The position numbers and the translations under genes are program-made. Of a stretch of 64,000 nucleotides of DNA, positions 26,594 to 34,952 are shown one piece after another. The notes beneath the pieces were generated by a model. The model saw only the letters and a list, made by a program, of their open reading frames with translations. It searched no databases and was not told the origin of the DNA. The DNA is from Micromonospora sp. Llam0 (lineage in GTDB: Bacteria; Actinomycetota; Actinomycetes; Mycobacteriales; Micromonosporaceae). The stretch is from assembly GCF_003751085.1 (NCBI RefSeq), contig NZ_RJJY01000002.1, positions 1,364,001 through 1,428,000 on the forward strand, given 5' to 3'. Within the stretch, counting starts at the first letter, position 1. The number at the start of each line of letters is the position of its first letter.

Positions 26594-27002
26594 CGGCGCG
26601 AGCCCGGTTCCGCGCGTGCTGGTCGGCACCGATCTGGTGGCCATCGACCGGTTGGCGTCGATGCTGACCGCACAGCCGGATCTTGCCGGCGAGGTATTCA
26701 CCGAGCGCGAGTTGTCCTACTGCAGCGGCCGGCGTCGACGCCACGAGCATCTGGCGGCCCGGTTCGCCGCCAAAGAAGCGGTGTTCAAGGCGCTCGGCAC
26801 TGGCCTGGCCGGCGGGGTGGGCTGGCGTGATGTCGAGGTGGTCAACGCGGCCAGCGGTCGACCCAGGCTGCGCCTGGCCGGTGCGGCACGGTCGGTGGCG
26901 GGCACGGCAGGGGTCCGGTCGATGGAGATTTCGCTGTCGCACACCGCACACCTGGCCATCGCGTTCGCGGTGCTGGTATGCGACGGGGCGGTGGCGCCGT
27001 GA
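26583..27002 (+). CDS. Holo-acyl-carrier-protein synthase (AcpS-like)
   Basis: This 139-aa protein starts at ATG 26583, inside the end of the ACP gene. The family motifs VGTDLVAIDRL (residues 14-24) and RFAAKEAVFKALG (about 60-72) hold the Mg-binding Asp and Glu. It transfers 4'-phosphopantetheine from CoA to the ACP Ser. A dedicated synthase inside the cluster suggests that the long ACP is not served by the housekeeping enzyme. Confidence 0.9.
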   Translation: MPADGASPVPRVLVGTDLVAIDRLASMLTAQPDLAGEVFTERELSYCSGRRRRHEHLAARFAAKEAVFKALGTGLAGGVGWRDVEVVNAASGRPRLRLAGAARSVAGTAGVRSMEISLSHTAHLAIAFAVLVCDGAVAP

Positions 27003-27766
27003 CGCTCAAAGGCCAGGTGGCTCTGGTGACCGGCGCGTCGCGCGGCATCGGTCGCGCCACCGCTGTGCGGTTCGCGGCGCAGGGCGCCAGCGTCGCCGTG
27101 AACTACCGATCCCGTAATGACGAAGCCGCAGAGGCCGTCAAGCAGATCGAAGACCTCGGCGGTGCCGCGGTCGCCATCCAGGCGGACGTATCCGATCCGG
27201 ACCAGGCAGCCGCCCTGGTCGAGCAGACCAGACGGGAACTGGGCGGGCTCCACTACCTGATCAACAATGCCGGGACCTCCCGGGACAGCCTCATCTTCGA
27301 TCTCGACGTCGACGAGCTGTGGCAGGTGATGCGAGTCAACCTCGGCGGGGTCGTCAACATGACCCAGGCGGCGATGAGCCATCTCATGTCACAGCGGGAC
27401 GGCTCCATCGTGAACGTGTCGTCGATGATGGCACAGCGCGGCTGGACCGGCGAATCGGCGTACGCGGCATCGAAAGGCGCGATAAACGCGTTCACCCTGG
27501 CCAGTGCGGTTGAGCTGGCCCGGTTCAAGGTCAGGGTCAACGCGGTGCTGCCTGGCTTCACCCGTACCGAGCTGGTCGGTCCACGCCTCGACGGCGAGAA
27601 GGGCAGGGCGCTCGCGCGCCAGATCCCGCTGCGCGGCTTCGGCGACGTGGAGCAGATCGCACAGGTCATCTCCTACGTGGCGCAGTCGCCGTACATGACC
27701 GGTTCGCTGGTCCCGGCCGATGGTGGCTTCGGCGCCCAGCTCGGCATCGGCCGGATCGGCGGATGA
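26999..27766 (+). CDS. 3-oxoacyl-ACP reductase (FabG-like)
   Basis: This 255-aa short-chain dehydrogenase starts at GTG 26999 (GTGA overlap with AcpS). It has the NADP motif TGASRGIG (about residues 12-19), the NNAG motif, and the catalytic Ser, Tyr and Lys (NVSSMMAQRG..., YAASKGA). It would reduce the beta-keto group after each condensation. The length and motifs are those of an active KR. Confidence 0.9.
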   Translation: MTLKGQVALVTGASRGIGRATAVRFAAQGASVAVNYRSRNDEAAEAVKQIEDLGGAAVAIQADVSDPDQAAALVEQTRRELGGLHYLINNAGTSRDSLIFDLDVDELWQVMRVNLGGVVNMTQAAMSHLMSQRDGSIVNVSSMMAQRGWTGESAYAASKGAINAFTLASAVELARFKVRVNAVLPGFTRTELVGPRLDGEKGRALARQIPLRGFGDVEQIAQVISYVAQSPYMTGSLVPADGGFGAQLGIGRIGG

Positions 27767-27770
27767 CACC

Positions 27771-28226
27771 ATGCGTTTCCAGCTGATCGACCGGATCGAG
27801 GCCTGGCAGCCGGGCTGCGGGATCACCGCGCGGAAGGTGACCGCGGCCGCGGAGGAGTTCTGGTACGCCGACTCGGCCGGCTGGATCGTGATGCCGCCCG
27901 AGCTCGTGCTGGAGGTTGTCTGCCAGGCAGCCACCTGGCTGATCATGCTGAGCAGCGGGTTCGAGCGCCGCGCTCTGCTGCTGGCGGTCGGCGAGATGAC
28001 CGTCCACGGCTGCGTCGAGCCCGGCGACGTGCTCACCGTGACCGCAACCGTCGCATCCAGCATCGCCGACGCCATCGTCGTTGACGGTCGGGTGGAGGTG
28101 GAGGGCCGGACCGTCCTGGAAGCCTCCGGGATCATGTGCGCCCTGCGCGAGGCGGAAACGTTGCAAGCCAGGCATGACGTCGAGCGGATGGCTCGCTGCC
28201 TGCTACGTACGGAGGTGCGGGGATGA
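27771..28226 (+). CDS. Hotdog dehydratase-like subunit A (Glu kept, His lost)
   Basis: This 151-aa hotdog-fold protein aligns without gaps to the FabZ active-site region. Where FabZ has the catalytic His there is Asp34 (FWYADSAGWIVMPPELVLEV); the catalytic Glu is kept (Glu48, fourteen residues later as in FabZ). FabZ active sites are made from the His of one subunit and the Glu of its neighbour, so this protein can only supply the Glu. It probably pairs with the second hotdog protein at 29455. The start ATG 27771 lies four bases after the KR stop. Confidence 0.8.
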   Translation: MRFQLIDRIEAWQPGCGITARKVTAAAEEFWYADSAGWIVMPPELVLEVVCQAATWLIMLSSGFERRALLLAVGEMTVHGCVEPGDVLTVTATVASSIADAIVVDGRVEVEGRTVLEASGIMCALREAETLQARHDVERMARCLLRTEVRG

Positions 28227-29458
28227 GGCGTGTGGTAGTCACCGGCATCGGGGCGGTCACGCCGTTGGGTAACGATGCCGAGGCGACGTGGCGTGCTCTC
28301 GCCGAAGGCCGCAGCGGCATAGGGCCGCTGACCACGTTCGACACCTCCGGCTTTCCGGTACGGATCGGTGGACAGGTACATGACTTCCCGCCACCGAAGC
28401 GCCTTCCCGAGGGCCTGAACTGGCGGCACCTGTCCAGGGCGGGCCAGTTCGGCGTCGTCGCCGCCGCCGAGGCGATCCGTGCCTCGGGCGTGCGCCCCGA
28501 GTCGGTCAGCGATCGCCGCGGCGTGGCCATGGGGGCCAGCATGGGTCGACCCGATCTGCAGATGCTGGTCGACATAGGGCACAGCGGGAAGATCGAGCGG
28601 CAGCCGCCGTCGCGCACCCTGGCCGGTAACCAGAATTTGCCCTGCGCCGCGATGACCCGGATGCTGAACGCGAGCGGGCCGCTGATCGGGACCAGCACCG
28701 CCTGCTCCGGCTCGGGCCACGCCATCGGCGAGGCGATGCGGGTAATCCAGGATGGTGACGCCGACCTGATGCTGGCCGGCGGCTACGACTCGCTGACCAG
28801 TTGGCTCGACGTGCTGGGGTTCAGCTTGCTCGGGGCGCTGGCCAGCGGAGGCGAAGACGAGCCGCAGCGTGCGTCCCGGCCCTTCGACGCCCGCCGATCC
28901 GGATTCGTGCTCGGCGAGGGCGCGGTCGTGTTCATGCTGGAGGAGTTGGCGCACGCCCGAGCCCGTGGCGCGGAAATCCTCGCGGAGTTGCTCGGCTACG
29001 GCTCCACCCTCAACGCCTGGCGCATCACCGACTCGCCACCGGACGGCTCGGGCGCGATCGAGGCCATGCAGGCGGCCCTGGCCGACGCCGACCTCCACGC
29101 TGATGCCGTCGACTATGTCGCCGCGCACGGCACCAGCACGCCCGGCAACGACGTGTCCGAGACCAGGGCGATCAAGAAGGTGTTCGGCAACCACGCGTAC
29201 CGGCTCTTGATCAGCTCACCGAAGTCGATGTCCGGGCACCTGACCGCCGCCGCGGCCGGGCTGAACCTGCTTGCCGCGATCGGCGGAATCCGGCACGGCA
29301 TCGTCGCGCCGACGATCAATCTGGACCGCCCCGGCCACGGGCTCGACCTGGACTACGTGCCCCACCGCGCCCGCCCCGCTCGGATCCGCACGGCCATGGT
29401 CAACGCTTTTGCGTTCGGTGGCAGCAACACGGTTCTCGTCGTGGGAGCGCAGCGATGA
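28223..29458 (+). CDS. Beta-ketoacyl-ACP synthase (FabF-like, complete triad)
   Basis: This 411-aa condensing enzyme has nucleophile Cys161 (GTSTACSGSGHAIG), His302 (AAHGTSTPGND) and His339 (MSGHLTAAA), the full KAS II triad. It is coupled to the upstream dehydratase by ATGA and to the next hotdog gene by another four-base overlap. It would extend the chain, perhaps together with the Cys-less homologue at 29808. Confidence 0.9.
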   Translation: MRRVVVTGIGAVTPLGNDAEATWRALAEGRSGIGPLTTFDTSGFPVRIGGQVHDFPPPKRLPEGLNWRHLSRAGQFGVVAAAEAIRASGVRPESVSDRRGVAMGASMGRPDLQMLVDIGHSGKIERQPPSRTLAGNQNLPCAAMTRMLNASGPLIGTSTACSGSGHAIGEAMRVIQDGDADLMLAGGYDSLTSWLDVLGFSLLGALASGGEDEPQRASRPFDARRSGFVLGEGAVVFMLEELAHARARGAEILAELLGYGSTLNAWRITDSPPDGSGAIEAMQAALADADLHADAVDYVAAHGTSTPGNDVSETRAIKKVFGNHAYRLLISSPKSMSGHLTAAAAGLNLLAAIGGIRHGIVAPTINLDRPGHGLDLDYVPHRARPARIRTAMVNAFAFGGSNTVLVVGAQR

Positions 29459-29811
29459 CACCGCTGGACCGGGTGCTGGAGATCCAGCCGGGCAGACGCG
29501 GGGTGGCCATCATGAACATCCCGGCGACGCTGTCGCTGTTCGACAGCCACTTTCCCCGATTTCCGGTACTGCCCGGAGTGCTGCTGCTGCAAGCCATGGC
29601 TCGGCTGTCGTCGCGCGTTGTCGGCGACGGCTGGCGGTTGCGTGCGGCGCACCGCATCCAGTTCAGGCGTTTCGTTCAACCGGGCGACCAGGTGGTGATC
29701 ACCGCCGAGGTCACCGCGGACACCGATGAGGTGATCGAGTTGAGAGCCAAGGCCCAGATCGCGGACAGCACGGTAGCGACCGCCCGCCGGCTGGTTCTGG
29801 AGCGGGTATGA
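29455..29811 (+). CDS. Hotdog dehydratase-like subunit B (His kept, Glu changed to Gln)
   Basis: This 118-aa protein carries the FabZ signature FDSHFPRFPVLPGVLLLQAM. The catalytic His is present (His32), but the catalytic Glu is Gln46. This mirrors subunit A, so a heterodimer would have one complete His/Glu site. It is shorter than FabZ (about 150 aa). It lies between two KS genes with four-base overlaps on both sides, consistent with tight stoichiometry. Confidence 0.8.
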   Translation: MTPLDRVLEIQPGRRGVAIMNIPATLSLFDSHFPRFPVLPGVLLLQAMARLSSRVVGDGWRLRAAHRIQFRRFVQPGDQVVITAEVTADTDEVIELRAKAQIADSTVATARRLVLERV

Positions 29812-31082
29812 GCAGGCGGGTGGTGATCACGGGGATCGGGCTGCTCACCGGCCTTGGCGAGGGCGCCGCAGCCAACTGGGACGCCCTGCTGGCCGGACGC
29901 AGTGCCATCGCCCGGTTGACCGGCTACGACCCGTCGCCGCTGCACAGCCAGCTCGGCGCGGAACTCGCCGGGTTCGACCCGCTGCGGTTCGCCTCCCGCA
30001 AGGCGCTGCGCATGCTCAACCGTGGCGACCAGCTCGGGCTGGCCGGGGCGACGCTGGCCGTCGCCGACGCAGGACTCGACACCGGCACCGAACTCGGCCA
30101 CCGCACCGGGCTGTTCCTCGGCGGCGGCAAGGAGATCTCCCGCCTCGACGACCTGATCGCCAACCTGTCGGCCATTCGCGCCGAGGGCGGCACCGCCGAC
30201 CTGCTCAAGCTGGGCCGCACCGCCTCCTCGGTGCTGCCGCCCCTGTTCTTCGTCGAGGGGCTGCAGCCGGCCGCGGTGTTCCATGTCTCGGAGAAGTTCG
30301 GCATCCGCGGCCCCAACTGCTTTTTCGCCGGTACCGCCGACAGCGGCGCCCGCGCCATCGGGCGGGCGATGCGCGCCATCCGGCGTGGCGAGGCCGACCG
30401 CGCCATCGCCGGCGGCTACGACGATGCCAGCGGCTGGTGGTCGATGTCGAAGATGGACGGTCTCGGGGTGCTCTGCACCGACAACGACGCCGGGTCCGCC
30501 GCATTCCGGCCGTTCGACAGCCAGCGAAGTGGCTCGGTGCTCGGCGAGGGCGCCGCCATCCTGGTGCTGGAAGAACGGAACACCGCACTGGCCCGGGGCG
30601 TGCCCTGCTACGCCGAGCTGATCGGCTTCGGGGAGGGCAACGACTGCCGGCCCGCACCCAGCCCCGATCCACAGGGACGCGGCGTGGCTGCCGCGATGCG
30701 CCGGGCGCTCGACGACAGCCGACTCGAACCCGGCGCCCTGTCCTATGTCGCCGCACACGGCAGCGCCACCTGGGCCGGCGACATCAGCGAGGCACGCGCC
30801 ATCCGGCACATCCTGGGCCCGGCCCAGGTGCCGGTCAGCACCGTGAAGCCGCAGACCGGCCACCTTGTCGGCGGCGCCGGCGCACTCAACGTCGCCGTCG
30901 CCGCGCTGGCACTTCGACACGGGGCGGCACCGGCGACGCTGAACCTCGACGATCCCGACCCCGGATGCGACCTCGACCACATCCGGCGCGAGCCGATGTC
31001 GGCCCGGCTACATCATGCTCTCGCGCTGGCCCGCGGCTTCGAAGGCCAGGCCACTGCGCTCGCCCTCACCACCGCGCACTGA
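29808..31082 (+). CDS. KS-like protein without active Cys (chain-length-factor-like)
   Basis: This 424-aa KAS II homologue has Ala177 where the nucleophile Cys should be (GPNCFFAGTADSGARAIG); the two His are kept (His317, His352). Cys-less partners of this kind act as chain-length factors in type II polyketide synthases, or as decarboxylating KSs. It most likely pairs with the complete KS at 28223. A second Cys in the GPNC position is not aligned with the catalytic one. Confidence 0.85.
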   Translation: MSRRVVITGIGLLTGLGEGAAANWDALLAGRSAIARLTGYDPSPLHSQLGAELAGFDPLRFASRKALRMLNRGDQLGLAGATLAVADAGLDTGTELGHRTGLFLGGGKEISRLDDLIANLSAIRAEGGTADLLKLGRTASSVLPPLFFVEGLQPAAVFHVSEKFGIRGPNCFFAGTADSGARAIGRAMRAIRRGEADRAIAGGYDDASGWWSMSKMDGLGVLCTDNDAGSAAFRPFDSQRSGSVLGEGAAILVLEERNTALARGVPCYAELIGFGEGNDCRPAPSPDPQGRGVAAAMRRALDDSRLEPGALSYVAAHGSATWAGDISEARAIRHILGPAQVPVSTVKPQTGHLVGGAGALNVAVAALALRHGAAPATLNLDDPDPGCDLDHIRREPMSARLHHALALARGFEGQATALALTTAH

Positions 31083-31095
31083 AAGGCAGCCGCAG

Positions 31096-33282
31096 ATGCA
31101 ACGAACAGTGGTCACCAGCATGGGTGCGGTCACCGCCCACGGTGCGGGCGTGCCCCACCTGTGGCATGGGCTGCTGCAGGGCCACGTCGCTATCCGACCG
31201 GTGTCGAGCCTCGACCTGACCGGCCACCGCACCGCGCTAGGCGGCGAAGTCGACTGGCCGCGGCGGGCCGGCCGCGACACCGCCCTCGACTACGCGCTCG
31301 CCGCCGCGCACGAGGCGATGGCGGACACCGGCATCACTGTCGCACCACACCGATGGGGTGTCGTACTGGGCACCTGCAACGCCGGCTTGCGCAGCGCCGA
31401 GCACGCCTGGCAGGCCGAACAGGCCGGGCGTCAACCCGACTGGCGCCACTACCTGGCGATTCAGCCACAGATCCTCGCCGAAGCCCTGGCCGCCGAGTTC
31501 GGGCTCCAGGGACCGGTCTTGTCGGTGAACACCGCCTGCGCCTCCGCCGCGCACGCCATCGGCCACGCCCTGGACATGATCAGGTCCGATCAGGCGGACG
31601 CGATGCTGGTCGGCGGCACCGACGCGTTCACCAGGACAGTGTTCGCCGGATTCAACAGCCTCGAATCGCTGTCCCCCAAGCCGGCCGCCCCATACTCCAA
31701 GCAACGCCAGGGCCTGAGCCTGGGCGAGGGCGCCGGCATGCTGGTGCTCGCCAAGCTGGCCGTCGCTCAGGCTGCCGGCGCTTCCATCCTGGCTGAAGTG
31801 CTCGGCTACGGGCTGTCCGCGGACGGCTACCATCCCACCGCCCCCCACCCGCAGGGCGAGGGCGCAGCCCGAGCCATCACCGCCGCGCTGGCCGACGCCG
31901 GTGTCGCCGCCGGGGCCGTGGACTACATCAACGGTCACGGCACCGGCACCCTCAAGAACGATGCCGCCGAAAGCAACGCGGTACGCGCCGCCCTCGGCAC
32001 CCATGCCGAGAAAACGCCGTTGAGCAGCACCAAGTCGATGGTCGGTCACCTGCTCGGCGCGGCCGGAGCGGTAGAGGCAATCGCCACCGTGCTCGCCGTG
32101 CAGCATCAGACCGCGCCACCGACGGCCAACTTCGCCGACCCCGATCCCGGTTGCGGGCTTGACCCGGTGCCCGGCGCCGCCCGCCAGATGCCCATCGAGG
32201 TAGCGTTGTCCAACAACTTCGCCTTCGCCGGCGCCAATGCCACCGTCGCCTTCGGCGCCTACTTTCCCGAGGCCGACCCGGCCGAACGTGCCGCGCCCGA
32301 GGACGTCGTCGTCACCGGCATCGGCGTGCTCGATCGCGGCGACGATCTGCACGTGGACCTCGACCTGGACGGCGTCCTGCCGGCCCGCCAGCGTCGCCGC
32401 CTGGACCGGCTCAGTCTCCTCGCCATCGCCGCCGGCAGCCAGGCCCTGGCCGACGCCGGCCTGCGGGTCGACGCCGACAGCGGCGACCGGATCGGCGTGG
32501 TCCTCGGCTCCGGCCTCGGGCCGGTCGAGAGCATCGAAAGGTTCGCCATTCCGGTACTGGCCGAGGGGCCGGGCGCCGCGAATCCGGGCCTCTTCCCCAA
32601 CACGGTGCACAACGCCGCCGCCGGTCAGGTGGCGATGCATCTGGGTACCCGCGGACCGACCTCCACCATCGCCGCGTCCCACGCCGCCGGCACGGCCGCC
32701 CTGTGCGTGGCCCACGACCTGCTGCGAGCCGGGCGAGCCGACGCCCTGCTGTGCGTCGGCGTCGACACGCCATCCGAGCTGACCAGACGGGTGTACGCAC
32801 ATCTGCCGCTGCTCAAGCGGCTGCGGCCGGCTGAAGGCGGTGTGGCGCTGGTGCTGGAACGCCGCTCGGTCGCGCTGGCACGCGGGGCCCGCATCCTGGC
32901 CACCGTCGCCGGACGCGCGATCACCTCGGACGCCATCGGCATCGGACGGTGGGATCGCGACGGAGCCGGGATCGAGCGGGCCATGCGCTTCGCCCTGGCC
33001 CAGGCTGCAATACCGGCTCGCGATCTGTGCGGGGTGTGGACCAACACCATCGGAGTGGCCGCGGTCGACCGTCCCGAGGACCGGGCGATCCGGCGGGTGA
33101 TCGGCGCTGCCGGCGTGCCGATCCACCGGCCCAGCCGGCGACGGGCTCAACCGATTGGCGTCCGTGCGCTGGAAGCCGTCGCGCTCGCCCTGCAAGCCGA
33201 CCAGGGCCGCTTCGTGCTGATCAACAGCTCCTCGCTCGGCGGCACACACGTTTCCCTGATTTTGAAGAGGACCGAGAAGTGA
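31096..33282 (+). CDS. Fused ketosynthase and KS-like (chain-length-factor-like) protein
   Basis: This 728-aa protein is two KS folds in one chain. The first (residues 1 to about 390) has Cys148 (NTACASAAHAIG), His281 (NGHGTGT) and His318 (MVGHLLGAAG). The second (from about residue 400, VVVTGIGVLDRGDD) has His529 in place of the Cys (STIAASHAAGTAALC) and lacks the HGT His. A fused KS-CLF is unusual, since these are normally separate subunits. The start ATG 31096 follows 13 bases after the previous stop. Confidence 0.85.
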   Translation: MQRTVVTSMGAVTAHGAGVPHLWHGLLQGHVAIRPVSSLDLTGHRTALGGEVDWPRRAGRDTALDYALAAAHEAMADTGITVAPHRWGVVLGTCNAGLRSAEHAWQAEQAGRQPDWRHYLAIQPQILAEALAAEFGLQGPVLSVNTACASAAHAIGHALDMIRSDQADAMLVGGTDAFTRTVFAGFNSLESLSPKPAAPYSKQRQGLSLGEGAGMLVLAKLAVAQAAGASILAEVLGYGLSADGYHPTAPHPQGEGAARAITAALADAGVAAGAVDYINGHGTGTLKNDAAESNAVRAALGTHAEKTPLSSTKSMVGHLLGAAGAVEAIATVLAVQHQTAPPTANFADPDPGCGLDPVPGAARQMPIEVALSNNFAFAGANATVAFGAYFPEADPAERAAPEDVVVTGIGVLDRGDDLHVDLDLDGVLPARQRRRLDRLSLLAIAAGSQALADAGLRVDADSGDRIGVVLGSGLGPVESIERFAIPVLAEGPGAANPGLFPNTVHNAAAGQVAMHLGTRGPTSTIAASHAAGTAALCVAHDLLRAGRADALLCVGVDTPSELTRRVYAHLPLLKRLRPAEGGVALVLERRSVALARGARILATVAGRAITSDAIGIGRWDRDGAGIERAMRFALAQAAIPARDLCGVWTNTIGVAAVDRPEDRAIRRVIGAAGVPIHRPSRRRAQPIGVRALEAVALALQADQGRFVLINSSSLGGTHVSLILKRTEK

Positions 33283-34385
33283 GCGCCAGGATCCTGGCCA
33301 CCGGAAGCTATCTGCCGGGTGAGCCCATTGACAACGAGCAGTTGGAGAAACTGTGCGGCCCGCTGCCAGCCGACGTGCTCGCCGGACTCGGCGTAGCGCG
33401 GCGGCACTGGCTCGTGGATCCCGCCACCGGCGAGCACATCATCAGCAACAGCCGGATGGCTGAAGCTGCCGCACGAGTCGCGCTTGCCAAGGCTGGTCTG
33501 GCACCGCAGGACGTCGATCTGATCGTGTTGTCGACGGCCAGCCCAGAATATCATCTGCCGACTGCGGCCAGCTACGTCCAGGAGCATCTCGGCCTGCAGC
33601 GCTGTGCCACGATCGAGCTGCGGGCCGGCTGCGTCGGTGCGGTGCAGGCCCTCGACATCGCCCGTCGGCAGTTGGCCGACGGGACCTTCCGGACCGCGTT
33701 GGTGATCGGAGCCGAGGCGATCTCGCCGCTGCTCGTGCCCATGTATCAGGGGCTGGACCCGTTGGGCGTGCGGATGCGAGACCGGATGAGCCTGTACAAC
33801 TTCGGTGACGGTGCCGCCGCCGTCGTGTTACGAGCCGACCCGGCCCGCGGCACCGGCCCGGAGCGGGCCCCGGGCCTGGGTGCCTGCGTCTTCGGCACCG
33901 CCTGCCTGGGCGGCGGACGCAAGCCGGGGATGCGGGTCGTCGGCGGTGGCACCGACCTGCCGTACTCCCGGCAGTTGGCGCGCAAGCGGCTGATGGACAT
34001 CCAGCTTGACGCCTCAGGCGTGGCCGGGCTGGGCCCGCAGGTGTTCGTGACCGCGCTGCGGGACATGCTTGACCGTACAGGCTGGCAGTTATCGGACATC
34101 GACGCGTTCGTGCTGCCCGAGGGCAACGCCGAATACTTTAGCAGCGAGTTGGCCGCCGCCGGGATGTCTCGGCAGGATCACGAGCTGGTCCAGCGCAGGG
34201 TGGTCGAGAACCTCGCCGATGTGGCCGCGACCGGATCACCGGCGGTCCTGCTGGCCCTCGACGCGGGTGTGGCACAGGGACGGATCCGTCCTGGGGATAC
34301 CGTACTGCTGCTAGCCATCGAGGCCAGCCGCTACGTCTATGCTGGCCTGTCCCTGCGCTGGGGTGAGCCGATGGTGGCCAGGTAG
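33279..34385 (+). CDS. KAS III-like acyl-ACP/acyl-CoA condensing or transfer enzyme
   Basis: This 368-aa thiolase-fold protein starts at GTG 33279 (GTGA overlap). Cys118 is the likely nucleophile (ELRAGCVGAVQALDIARR). The His-Asn pair of FabH is not preserved: the usual HQAN region reads PEGNAEYF, and the second Asn is absent. It may start the chain from an unusual acyl unit or transfer the finished chain to an acceptor, as some KAS III-like acyltransferases do. It is the last gene of the ACP-KS operon. Confidence 0.8.
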   Translation: MSARILATGSYLPGEPIDNEQLEKLCGPLPADVLAGLGVARRHWLVDPATGEHIISNSRMAEAAARVALAKAGLAPQDVDLIVLSTASPEYHLPTAASYVQEHLGLQRCATIELRAGCVGAVQALDIARRQLADGTFRTALVIGAEAISPLLVPMYQGLDPLGVRMRDRMSLYNFGDGAAAVVLRADPARGTGPERAPGLGACVFGTACLGGGRKPGMRVVGGGTDLPYSRQLARKRLMDIQLDASGVAGLGPQVFVTALRDMLDRTGWQLSDIDAFVLPEGNAEYFSSELAAAGMSRQDHELVQRRVVENLADVAATGSPAVLLALDAGVAQGRIRPGDTVLLLAIEASRYVYAGLSLRWGEPMVAR

Positions 34386-34389
34386 CCGG

Positions 34390-34818
34390 TCAGCGACCGG
34401 CACCGAGCCGCCGCACCGCGGCGATCGAATCCAGCGGCCGCAACATCACCGTCAACGCGCAGATCCGGCCCGCACGGTCGAGCTCGATGATGTCGACGCC
34501 GTTCAGCTTCGCTCCGCGAACGCCCACAGCGTCGAACAGCAGGACATGCGTCTCGGCCGCACGGCGATCGGCGCCGCCCGCGCTCGGGCCAACATGCCCG
34601 ACATAGCGCAGCAACTTGAAGTTGGACATCGCGGACCACAGCACCATGCTGATCGCCCGTACCCCCTGAACCGGCTTGGCCGCTCGGGGGCTGTTGAACC
34701 GCACGTCCTCGGCGAACAGCCCGTCGAGCGCATCGAAGTCGGCGTCCTGCATGGCGCGACGGAAGCGCGCCACCGTGGTGTCCAGGTGAGCCCGGGTTTC
34801 TCGCGGAGGCAGGTTCAT
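34390..34818 (-). CDS. SnoaL-like / NTF2-fold protein
   Basis: This 142-aa protein has the start of an NTF2-like cone fold (ARFRRAMQDADFDALDGLFA then EDVRFNSP). Family members include polyketide cyclases, ketosteroid isomerase-like enzymes and binding proteins. It lies convergent to the KS operon, four bases from the KAS III stop, and divergent from the sulfotransferase. It may act on the cluster product; no catalytic residue assignment is possible. Confidence 0.7.
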   Translation of the reverse strand: MNLPPRETRAHLDTTVARFRRAMQDADFDALDGLFAEDVRFNSPRAAKPVQGVRAISMVLWSAMSNFKLLRYVGHVGPSAGGADRRAAETHVLLFDAVGVRGAKLNGVDIIELDRAGRICALTVMLRPLDSIAAVRRLGAGR

Positions 34819-34952
34819 CGGCGTGGTTCCTCTCTCACCGGGTCAGACTCGCGGCTGCCCGGCTCGCTCGCATCACGTCGGTTCGGCCGTATTGACAATC
34901 GGCCGTACATGCCCATCGACGCCCGGAATGGCATTGAACTGGAGGAGCCCGC

